From Candidatus Woesearchaeota archaeon (GTDB lineage: Archaea; Nanobdellota; Nanobdellia; Woesearchaeales; JACRKL01), in NCBI GenBank assembly GCA_016219795.1, contig JACRKK010000060.1:1-12046 (forward strand): a stretch of 12,046 nt of DNA. Reading direction: 5' to 3'. The notes beneath the pieces are model-generated. The model was not told where the DNA came from. It saw nothing but the letters and a program-made list of their open reading frames with translations, and did no database searches. Positions 1 to 6,089 of the stretch are shown here, piece after piece (positions within the stretch are counted from its first letter, which is position 1; each line of letters begins with the position of its first letter). The position numbers and the translations under genes were made by a program.

Positions 1-22
1 AAACAAATTGATTGAAACTCAT
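1..22 (-). CDS. 5' end of a divergent gene, cut off by the window edge
   Basis: Seven codons (MSFNQFV) are visible before the edge, so no product can be named. Support for a real start is contextual. The ATG is preceded on the minus strand by GAGGTGAT, a near-perfect archaeal Shine-Dalgarno sequence about five bases upstream. A good BRE/TATA pair lies a further 40 or so bases upstream. It is divergent from aspS and shares its intergenic region. Confidence 0.4.
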
Positions 23-62
23 AAGAATCACCTCTTATTATCAATTCTTCGACGATAAACAA

Positions 63-79
63 CTATTTATACCTTTCGC
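63..79 (-). promoter_or_regulatory. Archaeal BRE/TATA promoter for the divergent gene
   Basis: Read on the minus strand the site is GCGAAAGG followed by TATAAATA, matching the purine-rich BRE plus TATA consensus. Transcription would start about 25 bases on, near position 45. That leaves a leader of roughly 20 bases carrying the GAGGTGAT ribosome binding site. Confidence 0.6.
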
Positions 80-118
80 TATTGACGAGAAAATAACATT
101 AAAAAAGAAGAACTGAGG

Positions 119-172
119 GGTTATTCAAAACTCTCTATAAGAGAATTTTGACAAATAAGTGGTTAATCAAAA
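119..172 (+). repeat. Imperfect 12-bp direct repeat, copies 42 bp apart
   Basis: GGTTATTCAAAA (119-130) and GGTTAATCAAAA (161-172) differ at one base. The 42-bp offset is about four helical turns, so both copies face the same side of the DNA. They lie between the two divergent promoters, just upstream of the aspS TATA box. A pair of regulator-binding sites is the simplest reading. This is an inference. Confidence 0.45.
125..151. repeat. 27-bp palindrome upstream of aspS
   Basis: TCAAAAcTCTCT (125-136) and AGAGAaTTTTGA (140-151) are inverted copies with 11 of 12 positions paired around a central ATA. It overlaps the first copy of the direct repeat. Placement between divergent TATA boxes suggests an operator for a dimeric regulator. 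A stem-loop role is less likely because it precedes the expected aspS start site. Confidence 0.5.
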
Positions 173-181
173 TTATCTATA

Positions 182-197
182 TCCAAACATTTAAATA
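182..197 (+). promoter_or_regulatory. TATA promoter of aspS
   Basis: ATTTAAATA (189-197) sits 32 bases before the ATG at 221, with A-rich BRE-like sequence before it. The expected transcription start falls on or next to the ATG and there is no Shine-Dalgarno sequence, so the mRNA is probably leaderless. This decides the start codon in favour of ATG 221 over the in-frame TTG at 209. Confidence 0.6.
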
Positions 198-220
198 AAC
201 TTTCTCTTTTGCCACCTTCT

Positions 221-1954
221 ATGTATCGCACCCATACCTGTGGAGAACTGCGTAAAGATGATGCAGGAAAAAATGTTACCCTTGCCGGCTGGTTGCAAAG
301 CAAGCGCCTGCATGGCGGCCTCATCTTTTTAGACATAAGAGACAGGTATGGCATCACTCAGGCAGTCCTTGATCCTCATCACCACAAAGCATCCTATGAC
401 CTTGCCCCACAGCTCAAGCACGAATCTGTTATCCAGGTCAAAGGGATTGTAAGACTGCGCAAGGAAGGCATGGCCTATGAAAAACTGGAGACCGGTTCCA
501 TTGAAGTGCTGGCAGATGGACTGACCATCCTAAGCAGTGCAGATGTCCTGCCTCTGGAAGTCAAGGATGAGATTAATGCAACAGAAGACCAGCGCCTCAA
601 GTACCGCTATCTTGATTTGCGCAGAAAACCGCTCCAGAACAACATCCTTCTTCGCCACAAAGTTGTCAAATTTGCACGGGACTACCTTGACAACCGTCAC
701 TTTATAGAAATTGAGACACCTATCTTATCCAAATCCACGCCTGAAGGTGCGCGTGACTATCTGGTTCCGTCACGCGTTCACCCAGGCCAATTCTTTGCCC
801 TTCCGCAGTCGCCACAACAATACAAACAGCTTCTCATGGTTGCTGGCTTTGACCGCTACTTTCAGGTTGTCCGCTGTTTTAGGGATGAAGACCTGCGGGC
901 AGATCGTCAACCTGAATTCACCCAGATAGATATGGAGATGTCCTTCATTGAACAAGAGGACATCTTTGCAGTCTGTGAAGGGATGGTCCGAGGAATCTTC
1001 AAACATGCAGTTGGCCAGGACATTACCCCTACAATCCCCCGCATGACCTACAAAGAGGCCATGGACCGCTTTGGTACAGACCGGCCAGACACCCGTTTTG
1101 GGCTGGAGCTTATAGATGTCTCCGATATTTTTGCAAACACCTCATTCAATGTATTCAAGAACGCGTCCATAAAAGCCATTAGAGTAACTGGCGATTTCAG
1201 CAGAAAAGACTATGACGAACTCACAGCATTTGTCAAGGTATATGAGGCTAAAGGCCTTGTCTGGCTTAAGAAGACTGATATGCTTGAAGGCAGCGTGGTC
1301 AAATTTTTCTCCGAGCAAGAGCAGGTACAACTTATCAAGAGAACAGGTATCCTCAAGGGTGAGAATCTCTTTATGGTCGCAGACCATGACCCCAAAATAG
1401 TGTATGCAGCGCAAGGCAATCTGCGCCTTGAGCTTGGACGCAGGCTTGGTCTGATTGATGAAAGCAAGCACAATTTTCTCTGGGTCATAGATTTCCCTCT
1501 GCTTGACTATGACAAAGAAGAAAAGAGGTATGTTGCAGTCCATCATCCATTTACCTCTCCAAAGAAAGAAGATATCGCTCTGCTTGAGAAGTCACCTCTT
1601 AGTGTGCGGGCAAACGCCTATGATTTGGTCTTGAATGGTACGGAAATTGCGGGTGGCTCCATCCGAATCCATGACGCAGCACTTCAGCAGCAGATGTTCT
1701 CTCTTCTGGGCATAGAAAAAGAAGAAGCCTACAAGAAATTTGGCATGCTTTTGGAAGCCTTCACCTTCGGCGCTCCACCGCATGGCGGCATTGCCTTTGG
1801 CCTTGACAGGTTGGTTGCTATCCTTGCGAAAACCCCTTCCATCCGTGAAGTGATTGCCTTCCCCAAGAACAAATCCTGCAATGCGCTTATGGAAGGAGCA
1901 CCTTCTTCTGTTGATGAGAAACAGATCGATGAACTGCGGATTAAGATGATCTGA
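221..1954 (+). CDS. aspS: Aspartyl-tRNA synthetase, bacterial type
   Basis: Charges tRNA(Asp), or tRNA(Asp) and tRNA(Asn), with aspartate in the cytoplasm. The 577-residue product has an N-terminal OB-fold anticodon domain (about 1-110), class II motif 1 near 164-178 (IETPILSKSTPEGARD), motif 2 at about 220-235 (FRDEDLRADRQPEFTQ), an inserted GAD-like region (about 285-410), and motif 3 near 523-531 (GIAFGLDRL). Length and the insertion mark the bacterial subfamily; typical archaeal AspRS is about 430 residues and lacks the insertion. In the anticodon domain His31 (LHGG) and Gly83 (KEG) match residues linked to relaxed tRNA specificity in Pseudomonas AspRS, so the enzyme may be non-discriminating and may serve an Asp-tRNA(Asn) amidation route; that part is inference. 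The stop directly abuts the stop of the opposite small gene. Confidence 0.95.
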   Translation: MYRTHTCGELRKDDAGKNVTLAGWLQSKRLHGGLIFLDIRDRYGITQAVLDPHHHKASYDLAPQLKHESVIQVKGIVRLRKEGMAYEKLETGSIEVLADGLTILSSADVLPLEVKDEINATEDQRLKYRYLDLRRKPLQNNILLRHKVVKFARDYLDNRHFIEIETPILSKSTPEGARDYLVPSRVHPGQFFALPQSPQQYKQLLMVAGFDRYFQVVRCFRDEDLRADRQPEFTQIDMEMSFIEQEDIFAVCEGMVRGIFKHAVGQDITPTIPRMTYKEAMDRFGTDRPDTRFGLELIDVSDIFANTSFNVFKNASIKAIRVTGDFSRKDYDELTAFVKVYEAKGLVWLKKTDMLEGSVVKFFSEQEQVQLIKRTGILKGENLFMVADHDPKIVYAAQGNLRLELGRRLGLIDESKHNFLWVIDFPLLDYDKEEKRYVAVHHPFTSPKKEDIALLEKSPLSVRANAYDLVLNGTEIAGGSIRIHDAALQQQMFSLLGIEKEEAYKKFGMLLEAFTFGAPPHGGIAFGLDRLVAILAKTPSIREVIAFPKNKSCNALMEGAPSSVDEKQIDELRIKMI

Positions 1955-2116
1955 TCACATCTGTCCAGTTTCCACAAACTTCCGAAACACACGCTCTGCA
2001 ACTATTTGCGGTGCGTAGCCCTTTGCTTGGCAGGCCCGGACAAAATCGTCGTGCACCTGCTTGTCTATATTGTAATCAACCCTTACTTTTTGCGCTCCTT
2101 TGGGAGTTGCTGCCAT
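1955..2116 (-). CDS. Small ribbon-helix-helix-like DNA-binding protein, 53 aa
   Basis: A short gene starting MAATPKGAQKVRVDYNID and ending ETGQM. The layout fits the RHH (CopG/Arc/MetJ-like) fold: a basic N-terminus, a predicted strand KVRVDYNI (10-17), helix A around 18-31 (KQVHDDFVRACQAK), a turn at GYAP, and helix B around 35-50. It is supported as a gene by GAGGTGGTT ahead of the ATG and a TATA box at the right distance. Such proteins are usually dimeric repressors, often autoregulatory or antitoxins. No toxin partner is adjacent. It is divergent from the nurA-like gene, whose promoter carries a strong inverted repeat, so that promoter is a natural target candidate. The RHH assignment rests on pattern and size only. 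Confidence 0.7.
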   Translation of the reverse strand: MAATPKGAQKVRVDYNIDKQVHDDFVRACQAKGYAPQIVAERVFRKFVETGQM

Positions 2117-2120
2117 TTCT

Positions 2121-2160
2121 AACCACCTCACACGCTGTCAAATGGCGGTGATATATAAAT
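2121..2160 (-). promoter_or_regulatory. TATA box and Shine-Dalgarno of the small RHH-like gene
   Basis: On the minus strand ATTTATATAT (2160-2151) is followed about 22 bases on by GAGGTGGTT (2129-2121), then the ATG at 2116. The start site would fall near 2130, giving a very short leader that begins just before the ribosome binding site. Confidence 0.55.
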
Positions 2161-2176
2161 CTGTAGGCTCCCAAAA

Positions 2177-2206
2177 CAAGAAAACCATTTAAAGAATGTT
2201 TTCTTG
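2177..2206. promoter_or_regulatory. Perfect 9-bp inverted repeat enclosing the nurA TATA box
   Basis: CAAGAAAAC (2177-2185) and GTTTTCTTG (2198-2206) are exact inverted copies 12 bases apart, with centres 21 bases (two helical turns) apart. The spacer contains ATTTAAAGA (2187-2195), the TATA box lying 29 bases before the ATG at 2216. A protein bound here would block TBP/TFB. It is best read as core promoter plus operator for the nuclease gene. Confidence 0.6.
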
Positions 2207-2215
2207 CAGCACCTT

Positions 2216-3232
2216 ATGAAAGACATCATCCATGACCTGCTGCAGGACTTACATGATGGCATGGAACAGGGGCAGCGGATATTCTTTGGCAATGCTGCAT
2301 ACGATTCCCTTACTATTAACACCAACAACTTCCATCCTATTCCCGAGGCAGCAGGTTTCCAACAGCTTGCATTTGTTGATGGAGGCAATCAGGAGATTAT
2401 GGGGGGGAGCAACTTCACACTGCAGCTGCAGCGTGTTGCCGTCTGTGTCTACTCCCACCTCAAATGCATCAGGCACCTCACCTATCAATACCTCCTTTAT
2501 CTCAAAGCAAAGCGCATAGAGGGAAAACTCTGCTATGAAGCAGTACGCTATAGTGAAGAGCCACCTCTTGACCTGCCTCCACTCCGTTTCAACCCTTTTG
2601 ATCCCTGTCTGGTTCAGGGGACATTCCGTGCAGACATACGAAAAGTGGCAGATATCTGCAGGAGGATTGCAGAGCTTCGTGTTGCAGCACTCACTGCCCA
2701 GATATTATCTGGCGGGCTTTTGGTTATTGATGGCACGCTACAGACATCCCATCCCTATGAAGAACAATCTCTTACGCAGTTGAAGGAGCAAAAAACATGC
2801 CTGTTTTGCTCTGTTGCAAAAACCGACTCCTTCATCACAGACAGAGGTAATTCCGTTGCCTATCTGCTCCAACAAATGGCACCCGTGGGAAGCTGGTATT
2901 ATCATCCTTCCTTTACATTAAAGCAAGGGACTGCAGTGGACATTGCGTTTGCAAAATTGCATCCTAAAAGCAATTACCTCTTCAGAATTGAATTCTTACT
3001 GGAACAGGATAAACAGCAATTGTTTTCCTCCCTTGCAAAGCATGCTACAGACCCCGTATTCTTGGGATATCCTTATGGCCTCGTACTTGCAGACCAGCTT
3101 GCTCGCATCCAAAACAGTGAAGCAGAGATGACAAGAACAACATTAGCTGTTCGTTTAGGACAAGACTGGAAACGTTTCCTGCAGCACGCTACTTCCCGGA
3201 ATGCCCATGCTGTGCTGGACTCTATCTATTAA
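2216..3232 (+). CDS. nurA: NurA-domain nuclease
   Basis: NurA nucleases pair with the HerA translocase to resect DNA ends in archaeal double-strand break repair. The 338-residue product shows the family's spaced landmarks: AFVDGG with Asp55 near the N-terminus, LLVIDGTL with Asp172 in the middle, AKTDS with Lys202, and YPYGLVLADQLARI near 285-298. The acidic residues are the expected metal ligands. No herA or mre11/rad50 gene lies next to it here, which is unusual for the classic operon, so a stand-alone NurA-like enzyme is possible. The start is set at ATG 2216 because it is 29 bases from the TATA box with no ribosome binding site; a TTG at 2204 in the same frame would lie upstream of the expected start site. 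The promoter is enclosed by an inverted repeat. Confidence 0.8.
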   Translation: MKDIIHDLLQDLHDGMEQGQRIFFGNAAYDSLTINTNNFHPIPEAAGFQQLAFVDGGNQEIMGGSNFTLQLQRVAVCVYSHLKCIRHLTYQYLLYLKAKRIEGKLCYEAVRYSEEPPLDLPPLRFNPFDPCLVQGTFRADIRKVADICRRIAELRVAALTAQILSGGLLVIDGTLQTSHPYEEQSLTQLKEQKTCLFCSVAKTDSFITDRGNSVAYLLQQMAPVGSWYYHPSFTLKQGTAVDIAFAKLHPKSNYLFRIEFLLEQDKQQLFSSLAKHATDPVFLGYPYGLVLADQLARIQNSEAEMTRTTLAVRLGQDWKRFLQHATSRNAHAVLDSIY

Positions 3233-3263
3233 TTCACTACTTTGTTATGGTTACCACAGAAAC

Positions 3264-3272
3264 ATTTATAAA
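3264..3272 (+). promoter_or_regulatory. TATA box of the Pro/Thr-rich protein gene
   Basis: ATTTATAAA lies 31 bases before the ATG at 3295, preceded by the BRE-like CAGAAAC. No Shine-Dalgarno sequence is seen, consistent with a leaderless mRNA. Confidence 0.6.
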
Positions 3273-3294
3273 CCCCTAGCGTACTACATCACCT

Positions 3295-4308
3295 ATGGCC
3301 AACGGACTATTCCAAGGTGCTTTGCAGTATGCAAAAAACAGTATCACAGATGGCTTGCAGTACGCAAAGGATCTTCTGGAAAACTATGGAAGACGGGGTG
3401 TGATTGCAACTACCATTGCTGCAATAGGTGCAGGTGCGCTTGGACCAACAGTTCCTCAGGTTTCAGCCTTAGAGGTTCTATCCAACTCTTCTGCGCCTTA
3501 CACCCAGCGTGCAGCAACATCTCCTATTATGCTTGCCGGCTACTGGACTACTGATGCTCGTTCGGGCCAAGCGGGTCAGAGCATAACCTTAGCGGCAATA
3601 GCTCCTACAGGGCTTACTCTTGAACTTGCCGTAGCAGGTACGGGAACAGGCTTATATATTCCAGAAATCCCAAGCGGAGGTTCCCTCTCTCTTTATCAGT
3701 TAAGTATCGGTGCATTAGATCTTCAGCAAACTTCTGCCCAGCGGCTGCTTCTGGAAATGATGGCATCAGGCCAGCAAGGAGGACTCTGGCCTTATCTTTT
3801 GGTCTCAAGCCCCCCACCGCCAAGCCCTACGCCTTCTGCTACCTATACTTCTAGTCCAACACCTCCTCCCTCACCAACCAGAACCCGGACACCTACCCGC
3901 ACTCCTCCTCCAACATACACACAAACACCCATACCACCTCCCAGCAGCACTCCAACGACTACTCCTTTCCCATCAGTTACGCCCACTCCCTCTCCAAAAC
4001 CCTCACGCACTCCTACTCCTACTCCTCTTAATACGCCTGTGCGAACAGCAACACCAACGCCTTCTCCCACAACTGTCGTCTACCATTACGAAACGCAACC
4101 AAAAACAGGTGATGATGTAATGGTTGCTGATGCTTCACAGCTCTACTATGGTTCAAATTCCATGTCGACAACACTGGGTGTTGGACCAAAGGATGATTCT
4201 CCAAAGACTACAGAGATTGATGGAGAAACATTTGTTTCCGCAGGAACAATCTCCTCTGGTGGGAACAGAGTCCATTTGATGATTCCCGACCATATGCGAC
4301 GCTCCTAA
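3295..4308 (+). CDS. Putative exported Pro/Thr-rich protein, unknown function
   Basis: I do not recognise a family for this 337-residue protein. Residues 1-32 form a charged stretch with two copies of LQYAK (10-14 and 21-25), 11 residues apart. Next come RR (33-34) and a weakly hydrophobic Gly/Ala-rich segment (35-50) ending at VSA (56-58), which could be a signal or anchor with a long n-region; the RRGVIA pattern only loosely recalls a Tat signal. Residues about 75-165 look beta-rich. Residues 171-260 are almost wholly Pro, Ser and Thr in TPTP/SPTP-like units, a mucin-like linker likely to be extended and possibly O-glycosylated. The last 77 residues are a separate polar segment without a membrane anchor. 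The make-up suggests a cell-surface or secreted protein. It has its own promoter and is not obviously in an operon. Confidence 0.6.
   Translation: MANGLFQGALQYAKNSITDGLQYAKDLLENYGRRGVIATTIAAIGAGALGPTVPQVSALEVLSNSSAPYTQRAATSPIMLAGYWTTDARSGQAGQSITLAAIAPTGLTLELAVAGTGTGLYIPEIPSGGSLSLYQLSIGALDLQQTSAQRLLLEMMASGQQGGLWPYLLVSSPPPPSPTPSATYTSSPTPPPSPTRTRTPTRTPPPTYTQTPIPPPSSTPTTTPFPSVTPTPSPKPSRTPTPTPLNTPVRTATPTPSPTTVVYHYETQPKTGDDVMVADASQLYYGSNSMSTTLGVGPKDDSPKTTEIDGETFVSAGTISSGGNRVHLMIPDHMRRS
3805..4074 (+). repeat. Pro/Ser/Thr low-complexity coding repeat
   Basis: About 90 codons made of short degenerate units such as TPTP, SPTP and RTPTRTP. The DNA is a run of CCN and ACN codons, C-rich on the + strand and unlike its flanks. 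Degeneracy between units argues against recent slippage. Its mirror strand is open and should not be mistaken for a Gly/Val-rich gene. Confidence 0.8.
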
Positions 4309-4328
4309 AACGAATCATTTTCCCTCTC

Positions 4329-4337
4329 AATATATCC
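4329..4337 (+). promoter_or_regulatory. Probable TATA box of nfi
   Basis: AATATATCC lies 29 bases before the ATG at 4358, the same spacing seen for other leaderless genes in this window. A GGT five bases from the ATG is too weak to call a ribosome binding site. Confidence 0.4.
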
Positions 4338-4357
4338 TCTTAAAAAAAAGGTAAGCA

Positions 4358-5011
4358 ATGATCAATTTTCACCGGCTTGAGCAGGAACAGAAAGAGCTTG
4401 CCAGAAAAATAATAATCAAAGATGAAGTGGGCGAACTCATAACCATTGCTGGTTGCGACCAAACGTATATTGACAACACCATTATTTCTGCTATTGTGAT
4501 CTTAGACTATAAGACCCTGGAGCTTAAAGAGCGAGTCCACACAAAACTCCCTGTGCGCATACCTTATGTCCCCGGATTTTTGAGTTACCGGGAGCTTCCG
4601 GCCATTGTTGATGCATTTCAGAAACTCAAAGAGCGGCCGTCTCTTATCCTCTGTGATGGAAATGGCATTCTTCATCTGCGAAGAATCGGGCTTGCATCTC
4701 ATCTGGGAATTGCCTTAGACATCCCAACCATTGGCGTTGCCAAAAAACTGCTTTTTGGCGAAAAAAAAGAGCATAAAATCTATGTGGAGGGGGAACTAAG
4801 GGGCATGGAAGTGCAGACACGACAGTTCAGCAATCCTCTTATTATTTCACCAGGCCACTATGTCACGCTTACGCGGGCAGTGGAAATTGTGCAGCACTGC
4901 ATAAGGCCCCCTCATAAATTACCGGAACCGTTACATCAGGCCCACAAATTTGCAGCAAAGTTTAAGGGGAAAGCGCCTGAATTAGAGGAACAAATTCCTT
5001 CTCCAGTTTAA
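4358..5011 (+). CDS. nfi: Endonuclease V (deoxyinosine-specific)
   Basis: Cuts DNA one nucleotide 3' of deoxyinosine, starting repair of deaminated adenine; related enzymes also cut inosine in RNA. The 217-residue product has the family motifs in order: AGCDQTY with catalytic Asp near residue 34, PYVPGFLSYRELP (about 69-81, the wedge region), LCDGNGILHLRRIGLASHLG (about 98-117) with the second catalytic Asp, PTIGVAKKLL (about 122-131), and the C-terminal SPGHYVTL. The usual HPR after the second Asp is HLR here, a mild deviation outside the metal ligands. Length is normal. The last 50 bases overlap the end of ald on the other strand. Confidence 0.93.
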   Translation: MINFHRLEQEQKELARKIIIKDEVGELITIAGCDQTYIDNTIISAIVILDYKTLELKERVHTKLPVRIPYVPGFLSYRELPAIVDAFQKLKERPSLILCDGNGILHLRRIGLASHLGIALDIPTIGVAKKLLFGEKKEHKIYVEGELRGMEVQTRQFSNPLIISPGHYVTLTRAVEIVQHCIRPPHKLPEPLHQAHKFAAKFKGKAPELEEQIPSPV

Positions 5012-6083
5012 GCGCCTCTGCCACAGCTTTGTGGGTTAACTTCCCTTGGTAGGTATTGATACCTTTGGCAAATCCTGCATCTTCTTTTGCAAACTGTTCC
5101 ACGCCCTTTGCAGCAAGTTTGATGGCATAGGGCAGGGTTGCATTGGTCAGGCCCTTGGTTGAACTTCTGGGATACGCTCCAGGCATATTGGTCACGCAAT
5201 AGTGCGTCACGCCATGTTTGACAAAGACAGGGTCAGCATGGCTTGTTGGTCTTGAGGTTTCGCAGCAGCCACCCTGATCAATGGCTACATCCACAATGAC
5301 CGAGCCTGGTTTCATGCTCTTGACCATCTCTTCGGTTATCAGCTTTGGCGCAACCGCTCCGGGAATGAGAGCAGCACCAATAACTGCATCTGCACTTTCC
5401 ACAACGGACGCAAGCGTCTTTGTGGTGGAATAAATGGTCGTTTTCTTTCCAGGAAGCACATCCTCAAGGTAGGCCAACCGTTGGGTGTTGATATCTGCAA
5501 TATACACACTGGCATTCATACCAACAGCTATCTTTGCTGCATTGGACCCCACTACTCCCGCACCGACTATCAGCACCTTTCCTGAATGCACGCCAGGCAT
5601 GCCGGCAAGCAGCACTCCTCTGCCTCCCTGCGGCTTTGCAAGATAATGGGCCGCAATATGCACAGCCATTCTTCCTGCAATAATGCTCATGGGCGCAAGA
5701 AGCGGCAGCGCACCCTGCCTGTCCTCAACAGTTTCGTACGCTATAGCGGTGATACGCTTTTTCAGAAGTGCTTCAGTCAGGGGACGCAGGCCTGCAGCAA
5801 GATGGAGGTAGGTAAACAAAATCTGCCCTTCTTTCATTAAAGGGAATTCCTGCTCCAGCGGCTCCTTGACTTTGAGTACAAGTTCGGCACTCCAGCCTTG
5901 CGCCTGACTGACAATCTGCGCACCTTCCATACTATATTCTTCATCGCTGTAGCCACTGCCGATACCTGCATTCTTCTCAATAACTACCTTGTGGCCCTGC
6001 CTGACTAATTCATGGACGCCGGAAGGTGTCAGTGCAACCCGGTTCTCATTATTCTTGACCTCTTTAGGGACGCCGATGATCAT
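4962..6083 (-). CDS. ald: Alanine dehydrogenase
   Basis: NAD-dependent reversible conversion of L-alanine and water to pyruvate, ammonia and NADH. The 373-residue length is normal. Visible are the N-terminal MIIGVPKEVKNNENRVALTP with substrate-binding Arg15, KVKEP with Lys73, the catalytic His94 (TYLHLAA), the Rossmann motif GAGVVG (174-179) with Asp197 at the end of the second strand as in NAD enzymes, and catalytic Asp269 in VAIDQGG. GAGGTG ahead of the ATG overlaps the stop of gap, with 6 bases between the genes, so it is the last gene of the pyrE-glpX-gap-ald cluster. It would feed pyruvate and ammonia from alanine, or drain pyruvate to alanine. Its final 50 bases overlap convergent nfi. 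Confidence 0.95.
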   Translation of the reverse strand: MIIGVPKEVKNNENRVALTPSGVHELVRQGHKVVIEKNAGIGSGYSDEEYSMEGAQIVSQAQGWSAELVLKVKEPLEQEFPLMKEGQILFTYLHLAAGLRPLTEALLKKRITAIAYETVEDRQGALPLLAPMSIIAGRMAVHIAAHYLAKPQGGRGVLLAGMPGVHSGKVLIVGAGVVGSNAAKIAVGMNASVYIADINTQRLAYLEDVLPGKKTTIYSTTKTLASVVESADAVIGAALIPGAVAPKLITEEMVKSMKPGSVIVDVAIDQGGCCETSRPTSHADPVFVKHGVTHYCVTNMPGAYPRSSTKGLTNATLPYAIKLAAKGVEQFAKEDAGFAKGINTYQGKLTHKAVAEALKLEKEFVPLIQALSP

Positions 6084-6089
6084 TATCCA

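Noticed and set aside
148..176. Bacterial-style TTGACA and AATTAT with 17-bp spacing upstream of aspS
   Set aside because: The -10 match is only partial and every other gene here follows archaeal TATA/BRE spacing. The TTGACA lies partly in the palindrome and is likely chance.
1142..1546. 134-codon minus-strand open frame inside aspS
   Set aside because: It is antisense to the conserved core of AspRS, has no initiation signals and resembles no family.
3391..3468. Tat signal peptide (RR followed by Gly/Ala-rich segment) in the Pro/Thr-rich protein
   Set aside because: Only the RR pair fits. The residues around it (GRRGVIA) lack the usual polar residue and FLK, so export by Tat is not claimed.
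3843..4070. Minus-strand open frame rich in Gly and Val
   Set aside because: It is the mirror of the Pro/Thr codon run of the + strand gene. It has no promoter or ribosome binding site and its composition is forced by the complement.
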